Assembly: GCF_025370105.1 (NCBI RefSeq) | Contig: NZ_JANQBK010000001.1 | Coordinates: 186,001 to 250,000 of the forward strand | DNA from: Sphingomonas hylomeconis | GTDB lineage: Bacteria > Pseudomonadota > Alphaproteobacteria > Sphingomonadales > Sphingomonadaceae | Direction of reading: 5' to 3' | Length of the DNA: 64,000 bases | Shown here: positions 28,489 to 42,513 of the stretch, piece after piece | How the letters are laid out: each line of letters starts with the position of its first letter | Numbering within the stretch: position 1 is the stretch's first letter | Notes under the pieces: model-generated | Seen by the model: only the letters and a program-made list of their open reading frames with translations | What the model was told of the DNA's origin: nothing | Database searches by the model: none | Translations under genes and position numbers: made by a program

Positions 28489-29256
28489 TCAGCGGGCGAT
28501 GACGGCACGCCTTGGGGCGGGGCGGGCAAGCGCGGCCTTGAAGGCGCGCTCGGCGACCGGCGCCATCACGGCATAGCCGGCAGGCGTGGGATGGACATGA
28601 TCGGAGGACAGGCCTGCGCGCATGCCCAGCGTGCCCGGTTCGGCCAGCGCGGTCCAGTAATCGGCATAGATCGAGCCGGTCGCCGCGGCATAGGATTTGA
28701 GCCAGGTGTTCATCGCGACGATCTTGCTGCCCGTGTCGAGGCCGGGGCGCCACGGATAGCTATCCGCCGGCGGGATCGACGCGAGGATCACGCGGATGCC
28801 GTGCGCCTGGGCCAGCTCGGTCATGGCGCGGATGTTGGCCTTGCTCTCCTCCGGCGTCATCGGCCCGGTATTGGCGGCGATATCGTTGGTGCCGGCCATG
28901 ATCTGGACCACCGCGGGGCGCAGCGCGATCACGTCGGCGGAAAAGCGCACCAGCATCTGCGGCGTGGTCTGCCCGCTGATCCCGCGCCCGATGCGCCCCG
29001 GAGCAAAGAATGCCGGGGCCTTTGCATACCAGCCTTCAGTGATCGAATCGCCGAGCAGCACGATGCGCGGCTGGCCGGCGACGGGCGCAGGCAGGGCGGC
29101 ATTGGCCGCGCGGTAGCGGTCGAGATAGGCCCAATCGGTGTGCAGGCGCGCCTCCGTTTCCCTGGCCCATTGCGCCTTTTGCTCGGCCGTCGGATCGGCG
29201 TGGGCGGGCAGCGCGATCGACAAGGCGGCGGCGAGCAGGAAGCGAGTGGCAATCAT
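28489..29256 (-). CDS. SGNH/GDSL hydrolase, exported
   Basis: A 255-residue protein with a signal peptide (MIATRFLLAAALSIALPAHA) and the four SGNH blocks: GDSITEGW (nucleophile Ser), GRGISGQTT (Gly), MAGTNDIA (Asn), and DHVHPTPAGY (catalytic Asp-His). It resembles the platelet-activating-factor acetylhydrolase-like GDSL group that often removes acetyl groups from carbohydrates. It lies 55 bp downstream of a GH3 glucosidase on the same strand, so deacetylation of the same plant or microbial polysaccharide is a reasonable inference. Confidence 0.9.
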   Translation of the reverse strand: MIATRFLLAAALSIALPAHADPTAEQKAQWARETEARLHTDWAYLDRYRAANAALPAPVAGQPRIVLLGDSITEGWYAKAPAFFAPGRIGRGISGQTTPQMLVRFSADVIALRPAVVQIMAGTNDIAANTGPMTPEESKANIRAMTELAQAHGIRVILASIPPADSYPWRPGLDTGSKIVAMNTWLKSYAAATGSIYADYWTALAEPGTLGMRAGLSSDHVHPTPAGYAVMAPVAERAFKAALARPAPRRAVIAR

Positions 29257-29311
29257 CGAACGGTCCTGTCTTGCGGGTCAGCGATAGAGGTGCGCCTGCG
29301 GGGCGTAGCGG

Positions 29312-31831
29312 TCAATCGCCGCACCGGGTCATCGGCACCGGCGCCGAATCGATCCGTGCGTCGGAGAGCGACAGGCCCAGCGTGCCGCTCGTGGCGATCA
29401 CCAGCGGCGCGGTGACGTGCGCCATGTCGATCCCGCGATTGGCGAAGCATTGCAGCGGCACGATCACCTGCTGCCATACGCCGGGCGCCGCCGCGGCAAG
29501 CGTCTTGGTGATCGGCACGGTGACGGCCTTGCCATCATTGCTGACCATGCCGAGGCTGACGGCAGTGCTCGGCGCCCGGTCGACGCGCAGATCAACGACA
29601 AGGCTGAGCTCGCCGTTGCTTTCGCGCGTGAGATCGAGCGGGCGATCCGCCTCGACCCGGGCGTCAGCCGGGCCACCGGCCCAGACCAGGCGGCGTGCAT
29701 CCTCCTGGCGCCGGCGATCGACCGCCGAGACGGTGAGCCGCTGCGTCGCGGTGGTTGCGCTGGGCCCGAGCAGCCGGACCTTCGACTGGTCCAGCTCGAC
29801 CAGCGTCAGCGACCAGCCTTCGGGCACGCGGCCCTTGCCGAACAGCGTGCCGTTCGCGGCGGCAGCGAGCCCCGCCGGACGCGCTTCGTCGAGCGTGGGT
29901 ACCGTGCCCGGCTTGGCGTAGCTCAGGCCATAACCGTAGGCGAACAGCGGATCATAGCCGGGATCGCGACGATTGAGCACATATTGATCTGGCCGCTTGG
30001 GCCAGGAAAAGCTCAATTTGCCGGTAAAGTCGTGCGCCACGGCGCCGTCCCTGGCGCGGAACAGCACATCCGCCACGCCGCCGCCCTCGCTGCCGGGCAG
30101 GAACGCCGCGACGAACGCGTCCGAGGCGTTGAGCTCGGCATTCACCCAGAGCGGGCGGCCCGACAGGAACACCGCGACGACCGGCACGCCGGCCGCCTTC
30201 AGCCTGCGCAGCAGCGCGAGATCGGACTTGTCGTCGGCGCTATATTCGAGCGTCGGGCGATCGCCCTTGAACTCGGCATACGGCTCCTCGCCGAAAACGA
30301 CGATCGCCGCATCGGGCTTGCTGGCGAACGCGCCATCGGGCGACAGCGTCGCGGTGCCGCCCGCGGCCTTCACCGCGCGGTCGATGCCCGACCAGATCGT
30401 CTCGGCATTGGGGAAGTCGGCATTGGTCGTGCCGCCGCCTTGCCAGGTCAGCGACCAGCCGCCCGCCTGTTGCGCGACACTGTCCGCACCGGCGCCGGCG
30501 ACCAGGATGTTGGCCGACGGCTTGAGCGGCAGCACGCCGTCATTCTTGAGCAGGACCATGGATTCGCGCACCGCGCGCCGGGCGATCGCGCGGTGTTCGG
30601 CAGCGCCGATCAGTTCCATCTTGCCGGCCAGCGCGCGGGACGACGGACGGCCGCGATCGAACGTGCCGGCGCGGATCTTCACCCGCAGGATGCGGCGCAC
30701 CGCATCGTCGAGCCGGGCGGCGGATATCTCGCCGGACTGCGCCTGGCGCAGCGTGTTGGCGTACAGCGTCTTCCAGGCGCTGCCCGAATACATGAACATG
30801 TCGAGCCCGGCATTGATCGCCGCGGCGCAGCTTTCGTTGGTGCAGCCCTCGACCTGGCCGTGGCCGTTCCAATCGCCGACGACGAAGCCATCGAAGTGCA
30901 GGCGATCCTTGAGCACGCCGGTCAGCAGGCTCTTGTGACCATGCATCTTGGCACCATTCCAGCTCGAGAAGCTGGCCATCACGCTTTGCGTGCCGGCCTC
31001 GATCGCGGCCGGATAACCGCCGAGATGTACGTCGCGCAGCACCGTTTCGGGAATATGCGCATCGCCCTGATCGCGCCCGCCGGTGCCGCCATCGCCCAGG
31101 AAGTGTTTGGTCGTGGCGATCACGCGGTCGGGCGCGAGGAACTCGCTCGTGCCGACCTTGCCCTGCACGCCTTCGATCACCGCGCCGGCATAATCCGCCT
31201 GCACTGCCGGTTCTTCCGAATAGCTTTCATAGGTGCGACCCCAGCGATCGTCCTGCACCACGGCCAGCGTCGGCGCGAAGGTCCAGTCGATGCCGGCCGC
31301 CGCAGTCTCGATCGCGGTGACGTGGCCGATCTCACGCATCAGATCGCGGTCACGCGCGGCGCCCAGGCCGATATTGTGCGGAAAGAGCGTGGCGCCTGGA
31401 ATGTTGTTGTTGCCGTGCACCGCATCGGTGCCCCAGATGACCGGGATAGCGGGGCGGCCATCGTTGCGGATCATCGAGGCGTCGTAAAAGGCATCGGCCA
31501 GCGTCAGCCAGGCGATCGGCGGTGCCAGATCGTTGCCGCCGGGGCCGGAATTGCCGCCGTTGAGAATCGAGCCCAGCTTGTAGGTCTTGAGATCGGCGGG
31601 CTCGATGCTGGCGATATCGACCTGGATCAGCTGGCCGACCTTGTCGGCGACGGACATGCGCCTGATCAGCGCGTCGATCCGCGCCTCGACCTTGGGGTCG
31701 CGCACCGGGCGCGCCGCGGCGGTCGGCCAAAGCTCGGGATGGGCGATGGAAGTCGGCGTGCCGGCGGTGAGGGGAACTGCCGTCGACTGCAGCAGCAGCG
31801 CGATCGTGAACGCCGTGAAACCCATCGCCAT
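29312..31831 (-). CDS. Glycoside hydrolase family 3, beta-glucosidase with ExoP-like C-terminus
   Basis: An 839-residue exported enzyme (hydrophobic N-terminus to about residue 22). The GH3 TIM barrel carries WGTDAVHGNNN, TTKHFLGDGGT and the nucleophile region GFVVGDWNGHG. The second alpha/beta domain starts near VRESMVLLKNDGVLPL and contains VVFGEEPYAEFKGDR. An extra C-terminal domain of about 170 residues (after FAYGYGLSYAKPG) matches the ExoP-type, carbohydrate-binding-like region of 1,4-beta-glucan glucohydrolases. It should release glucose from beta-glucans at the cell surface or in the periplasm. No TonB receptor or regulator is adjacent. Confidence 0.92.
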   Translation of the reverse strand: MAMGFTAFTIALLLQSTAVPLTAGTPTSIAHPELWPTAAARPVRDPKVEARIDALIRRMSVADKVGQLIQVDIASIEPADLKTYKLGSILNGGNSGPGGNDLAPPIAWLTLADAFYDASMIRNDGRPAIPVIWGTDAVHGNNNIPGATLFPHNIGLGAARDRDLMREIGHVTAIETAAAGIDWTFAPTLAVVQDDRWGRTYESYSEEPAVQADYAGAVIEGVQGKVGTSEFLAPDRVIATTKHFLGDGGTGGRDQGDAHIPETVLRDVHLGGYPAAIEAGTQSVMASFSSWNGAKMHGHKSLLTGVLKDRLHFDGFVVGDWNGHGQVEGCTNESCAAAINAGLDMFMYSGSAWKTLYANTLRQAQSGEISAARLDDAVRRILRVKIRAGTFDRGRPSSRALAGKMELIGAAEHRAIARRAVRESMVLLKNDGVLPLKPSANILVAGAGADSVAQQAGGWSLTWQGGGTTNADFPNAETIWSGIDRAVKAAGGTATLSPDGAFASKPDAAIVVFGEEPYAEFKGDRPTLEYSADDKSDLALLRRLKAAGVPVVAVFLSGRPLWVNAELNASDAFVAAFLPGSEGGGVADVLFRARDGAVAHDFTGKLSFSWPKRPDQYVLNRRDPGYDPLFAYGYGLSYAKPGTVPTLDEARPAGLAAAANGTLFGKGRVPEGWSLTLVELDQSKVRLLGPSATTATQRLTVSAVDRRRQEDARRLVWAGGPADARVEADRPLDLTRESNGELSLVVDLRVDRAPSTAVSLGMVSNDGKAVTVPITKTLAAAAPGVWQQVIVPLQCFANRGIDMAHVTAPLVIATSGTLGLSLSDARIDSAPVPMTRCGD

Positions 31832-31962
31832 CTCGCTCTCCCCATCGACAGCGGATTCGCGATCCGCCTTATTGCGGCGACGTTAGCGCTACCGGCGGGG
31901 GCCGGGCAACCGAATTTGGTAGGGAAGGATCGTTGCCCGTCGCCGCACTGGTCGGCGACAGC

Positions 31963-31995
31963 CACGGCGCCAGCAACGAGAATGCTGGCGCCGTG
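31963..31995. terminator. Perfect hairpin after rpoD
   Basis: CACGGCGCCAGCA / TGCTGGCGCCGTG, perfect 13-bp arms with a 7-base loop, beginning 15 bp beyond the rpoD stop on the minus strand. There is no T-run after it, so it may be an mRNA 3'-stabilising stem or a Rho-dependent site and not a classical terminator. Confidence 0.5.
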
Positions 31996-32009
31996 CGTCG
32001 GTGCCGCGC

Positions 32010-34036
<2,027 letters not shown>

Positions 34037-34037
<1 letters not shown>

Positions 34038-35947
34038 CAATTGCCCTCAGCACTAAATACCCTGGCGTCTTCGTTCGCCTGCACCAGATTGGCAAGCCGA
34101 GCGTCGAGCGCCTGTTGTTCCTTCACCAGCGCTACTTGCCGTTCGAACGCCGCGTCCCAATCGAACGTCGCGTCAGTCGAGCGCGCCTGCATTTCTGCCG
34201 TCGCATAGGCCAGTGCCGCATCCACTTCCGGTCGCGAGACCAGGATCGCGATCGCCTCGTCGAGGTCTTCGCGCGCCTGTATCGGTTCCGCATCCTTCTG
34301 TGTGAACGAGCAGGATAATTGATCGGCCCGCAACAGATCATGCGCGATTATATCAAATCCAGATGCCGCCAATATGGTGAGGAGGCCGTCACTATCAAGC
34401 ATCTTTCCCGCATGCGCATCTTCCACCGCGAGATCGACCACTGCTTCGAACAGATTGCCGAGCGCGCCATCGGCAAGTTTGAGGCTTCCCAGCACTTCCA
34501 TATGGCGGGCGATTTCCGCCGGATGCCGGATCAGCCCGGCGAGCACAGCCTTGGCCAGAATGCGATCGATCCCGCCCGCGCGCACGCCTTTCACGCCTTC
34601 GCCGACCGGCCCGGGCGGGGCTTTCCACGGCTGGCCCTGCTTGCGCGCGCTGCGCGGCTGCGGCGTGAAGGGGCGGAACGGTTCGCGCTTGCGGGCATAG
34701 AGATCGTCGAAGCGGCGGCGGAATTCGGCGATATATTCGTGCTTCACGTTCTGATCGACGATCAGCCCGGCAAGCTCGTTGAGGCGATGCTTGAAGCCGG
34801 CTTTCTGCTCCGGCGTGTCGAGCGGCTCGAGGGCAAGCTCGTGCGCCCACAGCTTGTCGACCAGCGGGTCGGGGCTCTTCAACAACGCCTCGAACGCCGG
34901 CGCGCCTTTCGCGCGGACCAGATCGTCGGGATCCTGGCCTTGCGGGAGCGTGACGAAGGCGAGGCTGCGGCCGGGCCCGAGCATCGGCAGCGCGCGGTGC
35001 GCGGCGCGGATCGCGGCTTTCTGCCCGGCGCTGTCGCCGTCGAGGCACAGGATCGGCACGTCGCTCATCCGCCACAGCCGTTCGAGCTGTGCTTCGGTCA
35101 GCGCGGTGCCCAAGGGCGCGACCGCCTCCTCGAACCCGGCCTGGGCGAGCGCGATCACGTCCATATAGCCCTCGACCACGAGCACGCGGCCGGTCTTCCG
35201 CGCAGCCGGGCCGGCCTTATCCAGATTGTAGAGCGTGCGGCCCTTGTCGAAGAGCGGCGTCTCAGGGGAATTGAGGTATTTCGGCTCTCCCTCACCAATG
35301 ATCCGCCCGCCGAACGCGACGGTGCGCCCGCGCGGATCGCGGATCGGGATCATAAGCCGGCCGCGGAAGCGATCGTACGGCGTTTTCTGCTCGACCGAGA
35401 TGAGCAGCCCGGCCTCGATCAGCAGCGGATCGCCATAGTCCTTCAGCGCGTCCTTCAACTTGCCGCGCGAATCAGGGGCATAGCCGAGCCCGAAGGCGCG
35501 CGCCGTCTCCTGCCGGATTCCGCGCTTCTCCAGCACGCCGCGCGCCTCGGCGCCGGCGATGCCGTTGAGCTGATCGGTGAACCAGCGCGCGGCATCGGCA
35601 CACGCCTCGTGCAGTCCCTTGGCGGCCTCGGCCTTCTCCGCCGCGCGTGGGTCCATCGCCGGCAATTCCATGCCCGCGGCCTGGGCGAGTTCCTTCACCG
35701 CATCCATGAACGGCAGGCCGCGCTGATCGGTCATCCAGCGGATCGCGTCGCCATGCGCCGAACAGCCGAAGCAATGGTAGAAGCCCTTGTCGTCGTTGAC
35801 GTAGAAGCTCGGCGTCTTTTCATTGTGGAACGGGCAGCAGGCACGGAACTCGCGCCCGGCCTTTTGCAGCTTGGTCGTGCGGCCGATCAGCGTGGACAGC
35901 AACGTGCGGCTGCGCAGCTCGTCGAGGAATTGCGGGGAGAGAGTCAT
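34037..35947 (-). CDS. dnaG: DNA primase
   Basis: A 636-residue primase that makes RNA primers for replication. The N-terminal CHC2 zinc finger has [12 protein letters not shown] and [10 protein letters not shown] near residues 40-65. The catalytic TOPRIM domain has [13 protein letters not shown] near 270 and [12 protein letters not shown] near 320. A DnaB-interacting helical C-terminus follows. ATG 35947 is chosen because [14 protein letters not shown] is the conserved start and it overlaps the stop of the preceding DUF559 gene; the long upstream extension is a frame running through that gene. It overlaps rpoD by ATGA at its end. Confidence 0.97.
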
Positions 35948-36408
35948 GCCTTCTGCTCCCCCTGCCCGCTTGCGGGAGGGGGCTGGGGGGTGGGCGCGCG
36001 GCTCGTTTCCGCCGCTGCCGCCAGTATCGTCTCCAGCACGCCGTCCATGTTGCTCGTTAGATCGTTGTTCCAGAATCGGATGACGCGGTAGCCGGCCTGC
36101 TCGATCGCCTGAGTTCGGTTGGCATCGTATTGCATCGCCTCGGCATGCTGGCTGCCGTCCAGTTCGATCACCAGCTTCCTCGATCGACACACGAAATCGA
36201 CGCGATATCCAACGATCGGCATCTGCCGGCTGAACTTCAGCCCGCCCAGGCGGCCGCCCTTGAGCTGCAACCATAGCATCGTTTCGTGCAGCGTCGGATT
36301 GTTTCGCAGCGCGCGCACTTCTGCCGTCGGTCGGCCCAGCCGGAACCGGGAGCCCACCCCCGGCCCCTCCCGCGAGCGGGAGGGGGGAAGAAGGGGGCGC
36401 TCCCCCAT
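35944..36408 (-). CDS. DUF559 endonuclease-like protein, framed by repeats
   Basis: A 154-residue protein with the DUF559 (restriction endonuclease-like, Vsr-related) fold. The core runs from RALRNNPTLHETMLWLQLKGG (about residue 32) through FSRQMPIVGYRVDFVCRSRKLVIELDGSQH to RVIRFWNND. The VDF...ELDG pattern resembles a PD-(D/E)xK-type site. Both ends are repeat sequence read in frame: the N-terminal PPSRSREGPGVGS comes from a CCCCTCCCGC palindrome, and the C-terminal [16 protein letters not shown] from a related one. The true start may lie inside the frame, near residue 29-45. The stop overlaps the dnaG start. It looks like a gene inserted between yqeY and dnaG. Confidence 0.82.
   Translation of the reverse strand: MGERPLLPPSRSREGPGVGSRFRLGRPTAEVRALRNNPTLHETMLWLQLKGGRLGGLKFSRQMPIVGYRVDFVCRSRKLVIELDGSQHAEAMQYDANRTQAIEQAGYRVIRFWNNDLTSNMDGVLETILAAAAETSRAPTPQPPPASGQGEQKA
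35958..35982. repeat. GC palindrome at the 3' end of the DUF559 gene
   Basis: CCCCCTGCCCGC-TT-GCGGGAGGGGG, imperfect arms, coding for the C-terminal proline-rich tail of the DUF559 protein. It mirrors the element at 36364-36385, so the gene is bounded by inverted copies. Confidence 0.75.
36364..36385. repeat. GC palindrome at the 5' end of the DUF559 gene
   Basis: CCCCTCCCGC-GA-GCGGGAGGGG, perfect 10-bp arms, identical in arm sequence to the copy inside carA at 37720-37741. Confidence 0.85.
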
Positions 36409-36409
36409 C

Positions 36410-36862
36410 TTACGCCAGCGCCGCCTTCACCAGCCCGCTCGCCTTGCTCATGTCGAGCTCGCTCGCGTGTCGCGCCTTCAGCTCCGCCATCACGCGGCCC
36501 ATGTCCTTCATGCCGGCAGCACCCAGCTCGACCTTGATCGCCTCGATCGCCGCCGACGTCTGCGCTTCGTCCATCTGCTGCGGCAGGAAACGTTCGATCA
36601 CGGTGACCTCGGCGGTCTCCGCGTCGGCCAGTTCCTGGCGCCCGCCCTTCACATACATGTCGATCGATTCGCGGCGCTGCTTGACCATCTTCTGCAGCAC
36701 TTCGATCACCAGCGCGTCGTCGCTCTCGGGGGCCTTGCCGGTGCGCGCCTCGATGTCGCGGTTCTTCACGGCGGCCTGGATCAGGCTGACGGCATTGCGG
36801 GTCACCTTGTCGCCGGCCTTCATTGCGGTGATCTGCGCGGCCTTGATGTCGTCTCGAATCAT
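36410..36862 (-). CDS. GatB/YqeY domain protein
   Basis: A 150-residue protein of the YqeY family (MIRDDIKAAQITAMKAGDK at the start; KDMGRVMAELKARHASELDMSKASGLVK at the end). YqeY resembles the C-terminal tRNA-binding part of GatB and is thought to act in tRNA-related amidation or translation quality control; the exact reaction is not established. ATG 36862 is chosen because the upstream frame is basic and non-conserved. It is the first gene of the unit that continues into DUF559, dnaG and rpoD, and it is divergent from carA with a 118-bp spacer. Confidence 0.92.
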   Translation of the reverse strand: MIRDDIKAAQITAMKAGDKVTRNAVSLIQAAVKNRDIEARTGKAPESDDALVIEVLQKMVKQRRESIDMYVKGGRQELADAETAEVTVIERFLPQQMDEAQTSAAIEAIKVELGAAGMKDMGRVMAELKARHASELDMSKASGLVKAALA

Positions 36863-36980
36863 TCTACGTCCTTTTTGTCGTGGGCGCCGTCTAGCCGGTT
36901 TAAGCGATTGACGCATCCCGTCGGCGTCTCTAGCCAACGCCGCTTAGCGACATCGACAACCAAATGGAGTGCCCGCCGAC

Positions 36981-38318
36981 ATGGCCGACGCCAAGCCTAT
37001 TGCCATGCCTGCCAAGGTTCCGGAGGGCGCGACCGGGGTGCTGGTGCTGTCGACCGGGGACGTGGCATGGGGGCGGGGCTTCGGCGCCGAGGGCGATGCG
37101 GTGGGCGAAGTCTGCTTCCACACCGCGATGACCGGCTATCAGGAAGTGATGACCGATCCGTCCTTCGCCGGGCAGATGGTGACCTTCACCTTCCCGCATA
37201 TCGGCAATGTCGGTGCCAATCCGGACGATCTCGAGGCGAACGACCCGCACGCGCTTGGCATCATCGTGCGCGAGGACGTGACCGAGCCGAGCAATTTCCG
37301 CTCGGTCGAGCGGCTCGACGCATGGATGGCCAAGCATGGGCGGATCGGCCTTGCCGGGATCGACACGCGCGCGCTGACCAAGCGCATCCGCGTCGGCGGG
37401 GCCCCCAATGGGGTGATCGCGCATTCGGCATCGGGCGATTTCGATATCCCCGCGCTGCTGGAAAAGGCGCGCGCCTGGCCGGGGCTTGAGGGCATGGACC
37501 TCGCCAAGGACGTGACGACCGAGACGCATTACGGCTGGGAAGGCGGCATCTGGCGGCTGGGCTTTGGGTACGGGGCATCCCCCTCCCGCGTGCGAGTTTC
37601 AGGTCGGTCAGGCTCCCAGCCTGACCTGAACGATGTGGGGCATCGTTCACCTGAAACTGGGCTAGGGGAGGGCATGTCCGCAACCGCCCCGTCCGACAAT
37701 GTGACAGGCCCTCCCCCAACCCCTCCCGCAAGCGGGAGGGGAGAAGAGAAGCCCCACGTCGTCGCGATCGATTACGGCGCCAAGCGCAACATCTACCGCA
37801 ATCTCGCCGCCGCCGGCGCCAAGGTCAGCGTGCTGCCCGCCACCGCGACCTATGACGAGGTGATGGCGCTCGCGCCCGATGGCATCTTCCTGTCCAATGG
37901 CCCAGGCGATCCCGCGGCGACCGGCGTGTATGCCGTGCCGGTGATCCAGCGACTGCTCGAAACGCGGATCCCGCTGTTCGGCATCTGCCTCGGGCACCAG
38001 CTGCTCGCGCTCGCGGTCGGCGCGCGCACCACCAAGATGTTTCAGGGCCATCGCGGCGCCAACCATCCGGTCAAGCGGCTGGCCGACGGCGTGGTCGAGA
38101 TCACCAGCATGAACCACGGTTTCGCGGTGATCGGCGAGAGCCTGCCGGACACCGCGCGCGAAACGCACGTGTCGCTGTTCGACGGCAGCAATGCCGGGTT
38201 CGAACTGACCGACCGCCCCGCGTTCAGCGTGCAATATCATCCCGAGGCGAGCCCGGGCCCGCAGGACAGCCTGTATCTGTTCGAGAAATTCGTCGGTAGC
38301 TTGAAGGTGGCGGCGTGA
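36981..38318 (+). CDS. carA: Carbamoyl-phosphate synthase small subunit, with an inserted repeat-coded segment
   Basis: A 445-residue glutaminase subunit that feeds ammonia to CarB for arginine and pyrimidine synthesis. The N-terminal domain runs to YGWEGGIWRLGFGYG (near residue 195). The class I amidotransferase domain starts KPHVVAIDYGAKRN and contains the nucleophile Cys in FGICLGHQ and the His-Glu pair in QYHPEASPGP. Between them lies a stretch of about 60 residues (positions ~196-257) rich in Gly, Pro, Ser and Arg, coded by palindromic repeats. The protein is thus longer than the usual ~390. The frame stays open, so the enzyme is probably functional. ATG 36981 is preferred to GTG 36969. 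Confidence 0.95.
   Translation: MADAKPIAMPAKVPEGATGVLVLSTGDVAWGRGFGAEGDAVGEVCFHTAMTGYQEVMTDPSFAGQMVTFTFPHIGNVGANPDDLEANDPHALGIIVREDVTEPSNFRSVERLDAWMAKHGRIGLAGIDTRALTKRIRVGGAPNGVIAHSASGDFDIPALLEKARAWPGLEGMDLAKDVTTETHYGWEGGIWRLGFGYGASPSRVRVSGRSGSQPDLNDVGHRSPETGLGEGMSATAPSDNVTGPPPTPPASGRGEEKPHVVAIDYGAKRNIYRNLAAAGAKVSVLPATATYDEVMALAPDGIFLSNGPGDPAATGVYAVPVIQRLLETRIPLFGICLGHQLLALAVGARTTKMFQGHRGANHPVKRLADGVVEITSMNHGFAVIGESLPDTARETHVSLFDGSNAGFELTDRPAFSVQYHPEASPGPQDSLYLFEKFVGSLKVAA
37597..37656. repeat. Three-way-junction palindrome inside carA
   Basis: Outer arms TTTCAGGT (37597-37604) and ACCTGAAA (37649-37656) enclose two hairpins: GGTCAGGCT-CCC-AGCCTGACC (37606-37626) and TGAACGATG-TGGGG-CATCGTTCA (37627-37649). 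The three helices are perfectly paired, so the segment can fold as a cloverleaf-like junction in DNA or mRNA. It is translated as part of the extra carA segment. Confidence 0.85.
37720..37741. repeat. GC palindrome inside carA
   Basis: CCCCTCCCGC-AA-GCGGGAGGGG, perfect 10-bp arms, same arms as the copy at 36364-36385. It is translated as part of PPTPPASGRGEEK between the two CarA domains. Confidence 0.9.
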
Positions 38319-38734
38319 TCATCGCGCTTCTTCTGGCGCTTGGGCTGCAAGCGGGCAGTGCTACCATGCCTGGCGGGTTTGCTCACGGGGATTGGCGTGG
38401 GCGTTGCTACCGCGACGGTAATCTCGGTGGCGTGCCCAAGGCATTGTGCCGGGCAACGCTTCCCGGCGCGGTGACGGTCGAGCTTGAGCGCGACGCTGCA
38501 CAACTGGCGATCGTCGTTCGGGTAGCTGGCTGTGCGATTGATCCCGCAGCGGGCTATATCGGCGCAGCCATGCTGAAGTCGCCCGCGCGTGCGAAGCTGC
38601 TCCGCGTGATGATCGACGAGCAGATCAAGATGGCCACAAAGCAGTGCGGATCGGCTGTGGTCAAGCCAAGGCTCGCGGATGTCGATCTCGTCGCGCTGCT
38701 TGGTGAAACCGATGGTTTGGAGCCGATACGATGA
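38315..38734 (+). CDS. Small exported protein of unknown function in the car operon
   Basis: A 139-residue protein I do not recognise. It starts with GTG 38315, overlapping the carA stop, and ends overlapping the rraB start (ATGA), so it is fully embedded in the operon. The N-terminus (MIIALLLALGLQAGSA) reads as a signal peptide. Four Cys (two in CYRDGNLGGVPKALC, one each in VAGCAID and KQCGSA) suggest one or two disulfides. Its codon use is a little less GC-biased than carA. No link with pyrimidine synthesis can be inferred beyond co-transcription. Confidence 0.75.
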   Translation: MIIALLLALGLQAGSATMPGGFAHGDWRGRCYRDGNLGGVPKALCRATLPGAVTVELERDAAQLAIVVRVAGCAIDPAAGYIGAAMLKSPARAKLLRVMIDEQIKMATKQCGSAVVKPRLADVDLVALLGETDGLEPIR

Positions 38735-39104
38735 CCCTTCCCGATGTTTCCCCCGAGCGCCTCGCCGAGGAATGGGCGGCGGATAAGGATGTGCTCGCCA
38801 GCCTGCGCGAGAATGGCGACATTGCCGAGATCGTCCGGCCGGTCGATGTCAGCTTCCGCGGCGACGACAAGGCGCTCGATCGGCTCGAGCAGCATGCCGC
38901 CGAACTGGGTTTCACGGTGATCGAGCGCGAAGAGGACGAAGACGGCGAAATGTCGCTGTTCCTCGGCTGCGAACAGGCCGCCGACGAAGCCTCGATCAAG
39001 GCGCTGACGCTCCGCTGCCTGCAGATCGAGCTGCTGTACGACGTGGAATATGACGGCTGGGGCTGCACCTCCGAAGACGGCACCGACGAAGACGGACAAG
39101 ATTA

Positions 39105-39105
<1 letters not shown>
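38731..39105 (+). CDS. RraB-family ribonuclease E regulator-like protein
   Basis: A 124-residue acidic protein with the RraB fold pattern. It contains [28 protein letters not shown], then [20 protein letters not shown], and finally [10 protein letters not shown], which matches the conserved end of RraB/DUF695-like proteins. E. coli RraB binds RNase E and inhibits it; whether this homologue does so is not shown. It overlaps the preceding ORF by ATGA and the carB start by TAATG, so it is tightly coupled to carB translation. The start ATG 38731 is fixed by these overlaps. Confidence 0.78.
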
Positions 39106-42437
<3,332 letters not shown>

Positions 42438-42513
42438 CCCCCACATACCAAAACGTGCGGGCAGGCTCGAAACGGGCCGGCCGAATGGGGCAATTGACGA
42501 AGGACGAAAAGGG

